NCBI GenBank assembly: GCA_036558305.1
Contig: DATBFX010000463.1
Location: forward strand, 1-39,686
Direction: 5' to 3'
Source of the DNA: DATBFX01 sp036558305
GTDB taxonomy: Bacteria > Chloroflexota > Chloroflexia > Thermomicrobiales > UBA6265
DNA: 39,686 nt
Every line of letters starts with the position of its first letter. Within the stretch, counting starts at the first letter, position 1. Below, piece by piece: positions 9,501 to 16,927 of this stretch. The notes beneath the pieces are model-generated. The model was not told the origin of the DNA and made no database searches. It worked only from the letters and a program-made list of their open reading frames with translations. The position numbers were made by a program, and so were the translations under genes.

Positions 9501-9666
9501 TCCCTCCATCGACCGTCTTCCAGACCCCGCCCGCGCAGGCCCCGAAATAGAACGTTAACCGATCGGCCACGTCGCCCGCGACGGCGACCACCCGCCCACC
9601 CCGGAACGGCCCGATCAACCGCCACTCCAACGAACCGAGCAGACTGTCGCGCAACGTCGATGTCAT
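6532..9666 (-). CDS. Giant BNR/Asp-box beta-propeller protein (sortilin/VPS10-like, glycosyl-hydrolase-like)
   Basis: 1044 residues. Repeated Asp-box motifs mark the blades of one or two large propellers: STDGGKTW, SKDGGGTW, STDGGDTW, SDDDGETW, FNGGDTW, TTDNGKTW and SFDDGGHW. The opening LEWRLIGPFRGGRVVAVAGD and FGACAGGVWKTVDGGITW are characteristic of a widespread bacterial family annotated as WD40/YVTN/BNR repeat or sortilin-like. Roughly the last 200 residues are an alpha-helical or Ig-like tail. ATG9666 starts MTSTLRDSLLGSLEW, so no signal peptide is visible, although many relatives are exported. AAGGAG lies 11 bases upstream. It lies between the S9 peptidase and P5C dehydrogenase genes, but its activity is unknown; Asp boxes alone do not show glycosidase function. 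Confidence 0.85.
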   Translation of the reverse strand: MTSTLRDSLLGSLEWRLIGPFRGGRVVAVAGDVADRLTFYFGACAGGVWKTVDGGITWRNVSDGFFQTAAIGAIAVAESDPNVVYAGTGESTIRGNVSHGDGVYRSTDGGKTWRNVGLKDTRHIGKIQIHPQNPDLVYVAAFGHAWGPNEERGVFRSKDGGGTWEKVLYRSPRAGSHDVSLDPNNPRILYAAIWQAQRYPHALVSGGEESGLFRSTDGGDTWEEITRNQGLPKGTLGKLGVVASRARPGRVWAVIEAEDGAVFRSDDDGETWTRLSEESLLRTRPWYYMHITADTQDPDTVYVQNYGIWKSIDAGATFARLPTAHGDEHALWIDPHDNQRMIKGDDGGAGVSFNGGDTWSTIMNQPTAQLYHVTTDDQFPYRIYGSQQDNTALSIPSQTTESAIHERSSYIPGGGESGYIAIKPDEPWHIVASGPAGRHIYNDVMTHYDHRTGQIRNITVWPDLYGWGVGAESLKYRLQWTFPIMFSAHKPHDLYVAGNVLFRSSDLGSSFEVVSPDLTRNDPEKLKASGGPITRDNTGAEVYCTIFALAESPRQKGVLWAGSDDGLIHLSEDGGTNWRDVTPPELPEWALISIIEVSPHAEGAVYVAATRYKHDDTKPYLFKTTDNGKTWTAITNGIPDGEFTRVIREDPNRRGLLYAGTETGIYVSFDDGGHWHRLGGNLPVAPIHDLVIKGVEMVVATHGRSFWILDDLTPLYQLADEIEGAAVHLFAPRPIGRLRRYRGFGGDPQHGKVNYGYSGTSLILSDAKDRPDGTTGVALLNAGANPPDGVVVHYYLREKPSGEVTLTFLDGEEEIRTFSSGAESAPRPPVAPGINRFVWNLRHPGAAKATGEDLKTWDRTDGPMVVPGTYRVRLTVDGESQTQGFEVQPDPRLTTTPEDWVAQRDLILQVRDQLSRTNETLNAIDGLLAQVAVWEQRTDDQTVREAAAAATAALRELRPKLIDVNMKQSQLWPSGLHEKLNAMMDALDGADYAPPQQFRDVFAEHTAQLDEIVARLEEINRSEVAALNRAIQAAGLPTVGLSEA

Positions 9667-9704
9667 CGTCGAGGGCTCTCCTTTTCCACAATCCTCGTCC
9701 GGTT

Positions 9705-9780
9705 GTCGGGGCGGACCGCTGTGTCCGCCCTCGTACACGTGTGCCCATGTGGCAGGGCGGACACGGCGGTCCGCCCCTAC
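9705..9780. repeat. GTMGGGGCGGACC-ended inverted repeat element
   Basis: The left end GTCGGGGCGGACC (9705-9717) matches the right end GGTCCGCCCCTAC (9768-9780) as an inverted repeat with one mismatch. Each end also folds alone: GGGCGGAC/GTCCGCCC at 9709-9730 and 9755-9776. The TAG stop of the S9 peptidase (9777-9779) is part of the right end. The element occupies most of the gap before the propeller gene. Confidence 0.75.
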
Positions 9781-12098
9781 GAATCTGGCGTGATCCGATA
9801 CCCCGGCGGCGGTTCTGCCCCAAGCAGGTGTCGGACGAAGTAGTCCCACCGTTTGCGGACGAAGTAGGGATCATTGCCGCAGGCATGAGGAAGGTTCGGC
9901 AGGATCAACAGGTCGAAATCCTTGTTCGCCTTGATCAGCGCGTCGACCAGGACCAGCGTCGAGGCCGGATGGACATTCTCGTCCATCTCGCCATGGATCA
10001 GGAGGAGCTTCCCCTGCAACCGTCCCGCCAGCGACTGGTTCGCCTGCTCCCGGTAATGCTCCTCCACCGGCAACGCCATGTACCGCTCGACCCAGGTCGC
10101 CTTGTCGAGCCGGTGGTCGTGGTTGCCGGACGAGGAGACGGCCACCTTGTAGAAATCGGGATGCGCGAGGATTGCCTGTGCCGAGGCGTAACCGCCGGCG
10201 GAGTGACCGTAGATCCCAACCCGGCTCAAATCGAGGTACGGATAGCGGTCGGCGAGTTGCCGCAGCGCCGCGATGTGGTCCGGGATGCCGCCGTCCGCCA
10301 GGTTGCGGTAGGTTTTGTCGTGGAACGCCTTCGAGCGCCCCGGCATCCCGAGACCGTCGATCATTACCACCACGAACCCCAGCTCGGCCAACGCCTGGGC
10401 GTGCCAGTACCAGCCCCCTCCCGGTCCACTCCGTCCGTTTTCGATCGGCGACGAGCCGGCAAACGAGGCCGGCGCCTGGTTGCGTTGCGGTCCCGCGTAG
10501 ATACTGTCGATCACCGGATACGACCGCGCCGGGTCGAACCGCGACGGCCGGAAGATCACCCCGTAGACGTCGGTCACGCCGTCGCGCGCCTTCGCCGTGA
10601 ACCGCTCTGGGAACGGCACACCGGTCGCCGCCAGTGCCTCGACGTCCGCCCGCTCGACCTCCAGTACCTCCGCCCCCGCCGCCGTCCTCAGCGTCGTCAC
10701 CGGCGGCAGATCGACGCGGGAGGCCGTGTCGAGGAAGAACCGGCCCGAGGGCGAAAAGCTTGCCACGTGGAACGCATCGTCCGGCGTCAGCACCTCCACG
10801 TCGCCTCCGTCGAGCGAAACCCGATAGAGGTGCTCGTCGTACGGATCGTGCCCCGGCTCCCGGCCGACGGCGGTGAAGTAGACGGCGCGCGCTTTCTCGT
10901 CCACGTGCACGACCTGGGCGACGTTGAACGGTCCGGACGTCAGTTGCCGCACCAACTCGCCCGTCTTGCCGTCGTACAGGTAGAGGTGCGCCCAGCCGTC
11001 GCGGTGCCCGTACCAGACGACCTCGGCGCCGCCACCGATCACGCGGACGTTGACGGCCGCCCAGTACAGGTACGGATCGATCCCGCGCTCCGACCGCTCC
11101 TCGACGACAAGACGCGCCGCCCCGGTCCCCGTCTCGATCTCCGTCAACCGGTACGCCAGGTATCCGCGATCCCGCGTCAGCAAGTAGACCCGCTCACCAC
11201 CCTTCCCCCACCAGACGAAGTTCTCGTTGAGGGGTGACCCGTAGTAGAGCATCGGCAGCGGATCGATTGCCGCCTTGGTCCCCGTCCCCGCCTCGACGTC
11301 GAAGGACCAGACCTCTGCCTTCGGCACCTTCTCGTCGCCCGGCAGCGGATAGGCGTAGCTGTGCAGCATCGGCCGCACACTCCCGTCTTTCGGCAGCGAC
11401 TGCACCAGGTGAAACCGCAACGCCTCCCGCTCGTCGATCCGGCAACTCAGCACCCGCTTGCTATCGGGCGACCACAGCGCGATCGGCTTTGCCGGGTCGT
11501 CGATCCCGGCCGACGCCAGCGGCGAGACGAGGGCCGCCCCGTAGCCGTTGCCTTCCTCACCATCCCGCGTCAGTTGCCGTTCCTCACCGGACGCGGCGTC
11601 GCGCACCCACAGATCGTGCTCGCGTGTGAACGCTTCCCATTTCTCGTCGGGAGAGCGCACGACATCATCCGCGGGTGCCTTTGCTTCATCACCACGCGTG
11701 CAGCAGTAGCTCGTCAGGTCGCACGCCCATTTGACCTTATCGACGGCAAACCGAACCGTCCGCCCATCGTCGCCGAACTCGATCTCGGCAAACGGCAGTC
11801 CGTCCGCCGCGTACGGCAACCCGGTGGCCGCGGAGAGCGCGGCCGCCAGCCGCGCGTGATCGAACGCCGGTTCCTTCACCCCCCGCTCGGCATCGACTTT
11901 GGCGAACTCGACGCCGTCCCGCCGCGCCGCCCGATACCAGAACGATTCGCTCCCCTCGATCCAGTGCGGTTCGACGCTGACGCCGAAGACCAACTTCGCG
12001 GCGTTCCAGGGCAGGAACCGCTCGGCGCGGGCGTAATCGTCCCAGGCCGACGCGTCCGCTCCGGAACGCGCCTCAGCACGCCCGTCGGAAACGGTCAC
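9777..12098 (-). CDS. S9 family prolyl oligopeptidase / dipeptidyl-peptidase IV-type serine peptidase
   Basis: 773 residues: an N-terminal DPP-IV-type beta-propeller (about residues 80-480) and a C-terminal alpha/beta-hydrolase domain (about 540-773). The catalytic triad is visible as Ser633 in GHSAGG, Asp706 in GEMDENVHP and His738 in NLPHAC. Enzymes of this family release dipeptides or cleave short proline-containing peptides. No signal peptide is seen, so it probably acts in the cytoplasm on imported peptides. GTG12098 is preferred because GGAGG lies 6 bases upstream; TTG12101 would leave 3. It directly follows importer B and precedes P5C dehydrogenase, consistent with uptake, hydrolysis and proline oxidation in one cluster. 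Confidence 0.93.
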   Translation of the reverse strand: MTVSDGRAEARSGADASAWDDYARAERFLPWNAAKLVFGVSVEPHWIEGSESFWYRAARRDGVEFAKVDAERGVKEPAFDHARLAAALSAATGLPYAADGLPFAEIEFGDDGRTVRFAVDKVKWACDLTSYCCTRGDEAKAPADDVVRSPDEKWEAFTREHDLWVRDAASGEERQLTRDGEEGNGYGAALVSPLASAGIDDPAKPIALWSPDSKRVLSCRIDEREALRFHLVQSLPKDGSVRPMLHSYAYPLPGDEKVPKAEVWSFDVEAGTGTKAAIDPLPMLYYGSPLNENFVWWGKGGERVYLLTRDRGYLAYRLTEIETGTGAARLVVEERSERGIDPYLYWAAVNVRVIGGGAEVVWYGHRDGWAHLYLYDGKTGELVRQLTSGPFNVAQVVHVDEKARAVYFTAVGREPGHDPYDEHLYRVSLDGGDVEVLTPDDAFHVASFSPSGRFFLDTASRVDLPPVTTLRTAAGAEVLEVERADVEALAATGVPFPERFTAKARDGVTDVYGVIFRPSRFDPARSYPVIDSIYAGPQRNQAPASFAGSSPIENGRSGPGGGWYWHAQALAELGFVVVMIDGLGMPGRSKAFHDKTYRNLADGGIPDHIAALRQLADRYPYLDLSRVGIYGHSAGGYASAQAILAHPDFYKVAVSSSGNHDHRLDKATWVERYMALPVEEHYREQANQSLAGRLQGKLLLIHGEMDENVHPASTLVLVDALIKANKDFDLLILPNLPHACGNDPYFVRKRWDYFVRHLLGAEPPPGYRITPDS

Positions 12099-12122
12099 CA
12101 AGATCCTCCAATGCGAGTGCCC

Positions 12123-12148
12123 GCGCGCCGCCCAAATAGGCGGCGCGC
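12123..12148. repeat. GC hairpin upstream of the peptidase
   Basis: GCGCGCCGCC (12123-12132) and GGCGGCGCGC (12139-12148) form a perfect 10-bp stem with a 6-base loop. It lies in the leader of the S9 peptidase, 25 bases before its start, without a T-run, so it is more likely an mRNA structure or repeat than a clean terminator. Confidence 0.6.
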
Positions 12149-12206
12149 GCTATCCGCCAGCCGATCGAGGGTGCCTTTCACAACCGCCCTGAACCCGTGC
12201 GGTCCC

Positions 12207-12256
12207 AGCCCCCTTCAGGGGGCTTCGTCGGTTGAGCCCGAGGCTAAAGCCTCGGG
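12207..12256. repeat. Two-hairpin module (REP-like), covarying copy of 2881-2929
   Basis: AGCCCCCTTCAGGGGGCT (12207-12224) is followed by the linker GGTTGAG and CCCGAGGCTAAAGCCTCGGG (12237-12256). Compared with 2881-2929, both stems keep their pairing while several paired bases change together. It lies just downstream of the importer B binding-protein stop. Confidence 0.75.
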
Positions 12257-12272
12257 TCCTGGCGGCGCCCTT

Positions 12273-13928
12273 CTACTCGACCCACGCCTTGCCGAGTTCG
12301 AGGATGCGGCCGGCGTGCGTCAACTGGTAGTCCTTGAGCCGCGGCAGGATCGCGTGGATCGTCGCCGCGTGCCAGAGCCAGACGGCCAGTTGGTTGTCCT
12401 GGAAGATCGTCTGGGCTTGCTTGGCGATCTCCTTGCGCTTCTCTTGATCGAGCTCGACTTCGAACTGGTCGCCGAGCGCCTGCAACTGGTCCCGGACTTT
12501 GACCAGATCGGGGTCGGTGGCGTCGTCGATCTGGGTGATACTCCAGTAGGAGTCTGGCACCCACGACGCCTGGATGGGGCTGGTCGCCGCCATGATCGAC
12601 CCCTGCTGGTGGTAGGTGACGTTCCAATCGCCCTGGTTCTGCCGCCACTGGTCGAGGTAGGCATTCCACTCCAGCGACGAGATCTTGGAGTCGATCCCGA
12701 TCGCCTTGAGCTGCTCCTGGATGATCTGGTTGTAGAGGCTCCAACCGGCGAAGTCGGTCGAGAAGATGTTGACCGTCAGCGGTTGCCCGTCTTTCTGGCG
12801 AATGTCGCCGTCGCCCATCACCCAACCGGCCTCGTCGAGGATCTTGCCGGCCTCGTCCGGGTCGTACTCGACGCTCGGCACGTCCGCGTTGAAGAAGGGC
12901 GAATCGCTGGTGACGCCCGCCTGCGACTTCTCGGCGTACCCGAACAGGACCGTCTTGATGATGGTGTCGCGGTCGATCGCGCGGGCGATCGCCTTGCGGA
13001 CCGCCAGCTCGGAGGTCGGCGGCTTGGAGGAGTTGAGGCTGATGAAACTCGTGCCCGGGGAGATGCGCTGGTCGATCGTCGCGCCCTTGTCTTTCAGCTC
13101 GCCGACGTCCTTCGGATCGACCAGGATCGAATCGACGGTCTTGGCCTCGATTTCGAGTTTTTGCACACTCGGATCGGGGATGACGCGGATCTTGACCCCG
13201 TCGAGCAGCGGTGCCCCGCCCCAATAGGCGTCGTTGCGCACGTAGTTGATCTCGCTGCCGGGTTCGTAGGAGTCGAACTTGAAGGGTCCGGTGCCGACCG
13301 GTGGGTTGCCGTAGTTGTCGGCGCCCTGGGCCTGATAGGCCGTCGGGCTGACCTGGGCGGCGCCCCACTGCGCGAACCCCTCGTAGGCGAAGTTGGGTCG
13401 GACCTCCTTGAGGACGATCTTGGCCGTCAGGTCGTCGACCACCTCGACGTGGTCGACCGGTTCGTAGGTGGCGTACCAGGTCGAATCGGGGAGGTCGATG
13501 TTGCGCTGGATGTTGAACTTGATCGCGTCGGCGTTGAACGGGGTGCCGTCGTGGAAGGTGACGCCGTCGCGCAGGTGGAGGGTGTAGGTGAGACCGTCTT
13601 CGGAGACTTCCCAGGCGGTCGCCAGCCCCGGTTGCAACTGCTCCGACTCGTCGAAGGTGAGGATCCGGTCGTAGAGGTGGATCAGCGCTTCCCAGGTCGG
13701 CCAGGTCGCGCTCGAAACGTCCCAACTGAGCGGATTGGCATTCACCGCTTGAACGGCGGTGCCGCCCGGTTTGCCGGTTTGGTCCTGCGCGGCGAGCACC
13801 GCGCCGGGCGCGCCGAGCATCTGCGCCGCGGTGCCGGCGGCAACCGCGGTGCGAAGGAGCGTGCGTCGACTCAGGGAAGTGTTGAGGAGATCGCCGCCGA
13901 GATCACGGGATGACTGCTCGCGGGTCAT
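12273..13928 (-). CDS. Extracellular solute-binding protein, family 5, Tat-exported (importer B)
   Basis: 551 residues of the SBP_bac_5 family. The N-terminus carries a twin-arginine signal, SLSRRTLLRTAVAAGTAAQM, ending near VLAAQ at about residue 48, so export is probably by Tat. Family hallmarks follow: LATAWEVSEDGLTYTLHLRDG, TFHDGTPFNADAIKFN and PPVGTGPFKF. ATG13928 has GGAGGG 7 bases upstream. It is the third gene of importer B (OppB, OppC, SBP) and is followed by the S9 peptidase, which supports a peptide substrate. It is only distantly similar to the binding protein of importer A, which uses a Sec signal. Confidence 0.92.
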   Translation of the reverse strand: MTREQSSRDLGGDLLNTSLSRRTLLRTAVAAGTAAQMLGAPGAVLAAQDQTGKPGGTAVQAVNANPLSWDVSSATWPTWEALIHLYDRILTFDESEQLQPGLATAWEVSEDGLTYTLHLRDGVTFHDGTPFNADAIKFNIQRNIDLPDSTWYATYEPVDHVEVVDDLTAKIVLKEVRPNFAYEGFAQWGAAQVSPTAYQAQGADNYGNPPVGTGPFKFDSYEPGSEINYVRNDAYWGGAPLLDGVKIRVIPDPSVQKLEIEAKTVDSILVDPKDVGELKDKGATIDQRISPGTSFISLNSSKPPTSELAVRKAIARAIDRDTIIKTVLFGYAEKSQAGVTSDSPFFNADVPSVEYDPDEAGKILDEAGWVMGDGDIRQKDGQPLTVNIFSTDFAGWSLYNQIIQEQLKAIGIDSKISSLEWNAYLDQWRQNQGDWNVTYHQQGSIMAATSPIQASWVPDSYWSITQIDDATDPDLVKVRDQLQALGDQFEVELDQEKRKEIAKQAQTIFQDNQLAVWLWHAATIHAILPRLKDYQLTHAGRILELGKAWVE

Positions 13929-14051
13929 GACTCTTCCCTCCGAAGCTGTTGACTGGTCGCTGTAGTTGCCGCCAGGTTGTCCTCATCGCCGCTGTCTCAT
14001 CGTCCTCCTTTCCCCCGGCGCTGCCTTGTCGCGTTCCGGTTTGACCGCGCG

Positions 14052-14981
14052 TCACTTGATGCGCGGGTCGAGGGCATCGCGGAAGGCGTCGCCGATCAGG
14101 TTGAGCGACATCACCGTCACGAAGATGGCCAGTCCGGGGATCAGCATCAGGTGGGGGGCTTCGGCGAGGTAGCCGCGTCCGTAGCTCAACATCGCCCCCC
14201 ATTCCGCCGTCGGCGGTTGGACACCGAGACCGAGGAACCCGAGACCGGCCGTCGTCAACAGCGAGCCGGCCACACCGAGTGTGGCGTAGACGATGATCGG
14301 CGCCGTGCTGTTGGGGAGGAGGTGGCGAAAGATGATCCGCGTCCGGCTGGCACCCATCGCCCGCGACGCCTCGACGAATTCCTGCGATTTCAGGGCGAGG
14401 ACACACGAGCGGACAATCCGCGACAACGTCGGCGTCCCCCAGATCGTCAGCGCGACGATCAGGTTGAACAGCCCCGGCCCCATCACCGCGACGATCAGGA
14501 TCGCCAGCAGGATGCCCGGAAAGGCGTACATGACGTCGACGAACCGCATCGACAGGGTGTCGGCCCACCCGCCGAAGTAGCCGGCGATCAACCCCAGCAG
14601 GGTGCCGAGGATGACGCCGCCGGCGGTCCCGACGAACCCGATGAAGAGCGAGATGCGGGCCCCGTAGAGGAGGCGCGAGAATTCGTCGCGCCCGAGTTCG
14701 TCCGTCCCCAACCAGTGCACCGACGACGGCGACTGCAACCGCCCCAACAGGTGCTGCTCGGTCGGGTCGTAGCTGGCGATCAGCGGGGCGAAGAGCGCCG
14801 CGACGCCGATGAGCAGCAGAAAGACGGCGCCGGCCAGCGCGAAGCGGTTGCGGAGCAGTTCGCGCCGGACGCGATGGGCATGGCTGGCGCGCGGCGCCGG
14901 TTCTTGGAGGGCGAGAGTCGGGGCCGGCCGGGCGCCGGCGACCTGGTCTTGCTGCGGTCGAGAGACGTACTCGACGGCCAA
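14052..14981 (-). CDS. Peptide/nickel-type ABC transporter permease, OppC/DppC family (importer B)
   Basis: A 309-residue inner-membrane permease with the OppC signatures HWLGTDELGRDEFSRLLYGARISL, an EAA loop at FVEASRAMGASRTRIIFRHLLPN, AGLGFLGLGVQPP and GDAFRDALDPR. The start is taken as TTG14981 because AGGAGG lies 6 bases upstream. The GTG at 14999 would place that same ribosome-binding site inside the coding region. It follows the OppB gene by 58 bases. Confidence 0.9.
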   Translation of the reverse strand: MAVEYVSRPQQDQVAGARPAPTLALQEPAPRASHAHRVRRELLRNRFALAGAVFLLLIGVAALFAPLIASYDPTEQHLLGRLQSPSSVHWLGTDELGRDEFSRLLYGARISLFIGFVGTAGGVILGTLLGLIAGYFGGWADTLSMRFVDVMYAFPGILLAILIVAVMGPGLFNLIVALTIWGTPTLSRIVRSCVLALKSQEFVEASRAMGASRTRIIFRHLLPNSTAPIIVYATLGVAGSLLTTAGLGFLGLGVQPPTAEWGAMLSYGRGYLAEAPHLMLIPGLAIFVTVMSLNLIGDAFRDALDPRIK

Positions 14982-15039
14982 GAAACCCCTCCTGCTCACG
15001 TCGCCGCCCCGGCGCGCGTTCGGCCGCGAGACCGTGCGA

Positions 15040-15993
15040 TCACTCGAAGCGGATGCGCGGGTCGATGTAGACGAGCATCAGGTCGGTTAGGAGGTTGCCG
15101 AACACGAACCCGATCGCGATCAGCAACACGGTGGCCTGGACCACTGGGAAATCCCGCCCGTTGACCCCGTCGATCAGGTAACGGCCGATGCCGGGCCAGG
15201 CGAAGACCGTTTCGACGATGACGGCGCCGCTGAGGATGAACCCGAAGTTGAGGCCGAGGATGGTGACGATCGGGATCAAGGCGTTGCGCAGCGCGTGGCG
15301 GACGATGACGACGCGATCGGCCAGTCCTTTCGCGCGCGCGGTCCGCACGTAGTCGTTGTTGATCACTTCGAGCATGCTCGACCGCGTGTACCGGGCCAAC
15401 CCGCCGGCGCTCCCGAGCGCGAGGACCGTGACCGGCAGCACGAGGTGCCGGATACCGTCCCAACTCGTGGCGGAGCCACCGAGCCCCGACGGCGGAAACC
15501 ACGGAATGCGGACCGCAAAGAGCAGCATCAACGTCAGCGCGAGCCAGAAACTGGGCATGGAGACGCCGAGGAGGGCGAGGAACATGGCGACGTTGTCGAT
15601 CACCGTGCCCCGGTAGACCGCGGAGAGGACGCCGACCGTGATCCCGATGACCGAGGAGACGAAGAGTGAGATCAGACCGAGGCGAAGGGTGTGCGGGAGG
15701 CGCCGTTCGAGGTCGAATCTGACGGAACTCCCCTCGCGCAACGAATACCCGAGATCGAGTTTGGAGAGCTTGCGAACGTAGTCGTAGTACTGGACGTAGA
15801 GGGGATCGTCGAACCCGTATTTTTCGTTCACCCGTTGTTCGAGTTCGGCACTCTTTTCCGGGGGCAGATCGGGTGGGATGAAGAGGGAAACCGGGTCGCC
15901 CGGTGCGAGGTGCATCGCGAAGAAAACGAGTGTGATCGCCCCGAAGATGGTGGGGATGGCGAGGAGCAGTCGCTTGACGATGTACTGCTGCAT
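15040..15993 (-). CDS. Peptide/nickel-type ABC transporter permease, OppB/DppB family (importer B)
   Basis: A 317-residue inner-membrane permease beginning MQQYIVKRLLLAIPTIFGAI, with HLAPGDPVSLF, the EAA loop VRTARAKGLADRVVIVRHALRN and ETVFAWPGIGRYLID. It is the first gene of the long minus-strand cluster. The 119-bp gap to the divergent GntR gene at 16113 should hold its promoter. The ribosome-binding site before ATG15993 is weak (TAGG). No ATPase gene accompanies the OppB, OppC and SBP of this system. Confidence 0.93.
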   Translation of the reverse strand: MQQYIVKRLLLAIPTIFGAITLVFFAMHLAPGDPVSLFIPPDLPPEKSAELEQRVNEKYGFDDPLYVQYYDYVRKLSKLDLGYSLREGSSVRFDLERRLPHTLRLGLISLFVSSVIGITVGVLSAVYRGTVIDNVAMFLALLGVSMPSFWLALTLMLLFAVRIPWFPPSGLGGSATSWDGIRHLVLPVTVLALGSAGGLARYTRSSMLEVINNDYVRTARAKGLADRVVIVRHALRNALIPIVTILGLNFGFILSGAVIVETVFAWPGIGRYLIDGVNGRDFPVVQATVLLIAIGFVFGNLLTDLMLVYIDPRIRFE

Positions 15994-16035
15994 GGTGCCT
16001 ACCGGCGTTGTGTCTGCGGCTGTACGATCGGTTAC

Positions 16036-16065
16036 TTGACCGCTGTGAGGGGCTTACACTACCAT
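16036..16065 (+). promoter_or_regulatory. Candidate promoter with embedded operator, divergent GntR/OppB gap
   Basis: TTGACC (16036-16041), an 18-base spacer and TACCAT (16060-16065) resemble a sigma-70 promoter reading into the GntR gene. Within the spacer, TGTGA-N5-TTACA (16044-16058) is a near palindrome with one mismatch, of the size bound by GntR-family dimers. This would allow autoregulation and control of the divergent importer operon. The assignment rests on pattern only. Confidence 0.35.
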
Positions 16066-16112
16066 CGCCGGGAGCCCAGGTCAATGTCTTTGGGCGCCCG
16101 AAATTCGTCGCG

Positions 16113-16886
16113 GTGAGCGAGGCCCGCGTGACGGTGACGATCGCGCGAGACGAAGAGACGGCGACGGCGCCGCGTCAACCGCAGGCGCAAACCGCCTACG
16201 ATTTGATCAAGCGCGCCATCATCCGCTGCGATCTGGCGCCGGGGCAGCAGATCACCGAGGAACAACTGGCCGAGCGCTTCGGCTTCGGCCGCGCCGCCGT
16301 CCGCCCCGCCCTCAAACGCCTCTACCAGGAGCAACTCGTCCAGACGGTCACCCGCCAGCGCTACGTCATCCCGCCGATCACCCTCAAAGACGCCTACGAC
16401 CTCTTCGAGCTGCGGCTCTTGCTCGAACCGGTCGCGGCCTGCCGCGCCGCCGGCCGCGTCGATCCCATCCAACTCCGCCGCCTCGACGAGTTGTGTCGCG
16501 CCCAATACCAACTCGGCGACCGCGACAGCGCCGAGGCCTTTCTCCGCGCCAACGCCGAGTTCCACGTCACGATCGCCCGCGCCTCCGGCAACGCCATGCT
16601 GGCCGAGGTCATCGCCAACCTGCTCGACCGCGAGCAACGCCTCAACCACCTCAGCCACATGCTCCAGGACCGCAACGACGCCGCCTACCACGAGCACCAC
16701 GACCTCGTCGAAGCCCTCGTCGCCGGCGACGGCGAACGGGCCGAGCGCGTCATGGCCGACGGCATCCGCTCCGCCCGTACCTTCGTGGTCGACGCCCTGA
16801 CGTCGAGCCCGAGTATTCAACTGGCGAACGTGACGGCACCCAGCCGCAATGCCCGCACCCTCACCGGCGTCGGCAGCAGGACCTGA
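16113..16886 (+). CDS. GntR-family transcriptional regulator, FadR/FCD type
   Basis: 257 residues. The N-terminal winged helix-turn-helix is seen in ITEEQLAERFGFGRAAVRPALKRLYQEQLV. The C-terminal FCD ligand domain (about residues 105-235) has ELRLLLEPVAA, AEFHVTIARASGN and EHHDLVEALVAGD, with histidines likely to bind a metal. Such regulators usually sense an organic acid or amino-acid-derived metabolite. It is divergent from importer B and the peptide cluster and is the obvious candidate regulator. The start is uncertain: GTG16113 is given, but GTG16128 has GAGG 5 bases upstream and may be used instead. Confidence 0.88.
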   Translation: MSEARVTVTIARDEETATAPRQPQAQTAYDLIKRAIIRCDLAPGQQITEEQLAERFGFGRAAVRPALKRLYQEQLVQTVTRQRYVIPPITLKDAYDLFELRLLLEPVAACRAAGRVDPIQLRRLDELCRAQYQLGDRDSAEAFLRANAEFHVTIARASGNAMLAEVIANLLDREQRLNHLSHMLQDRNDAAYHEHHDLVEALVAGDGERAERVMADGIRSARTFVVDALTSSPSIQLANVTAPSRNARTLTGVGSRT

Positions 16887-16927
16887 CGACGCGTCCGCCC
16901 GTCGTCTCGTAGTAGGGACGGGGTCGC

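Noticed and set aside
6439..9886. Very long open frames opposite and parallel to the propeller gene
   Set aside because: Arg/Asp/Gly-rich shadow translations. The Asp-box frame is clearly the real one.
16905..16927. Possible degenerate GTAGGGGCGG element between the convergent GntR and DUF2238 genes
   Set aside because: Only GTAGGGAC is shared and no second arm is present.
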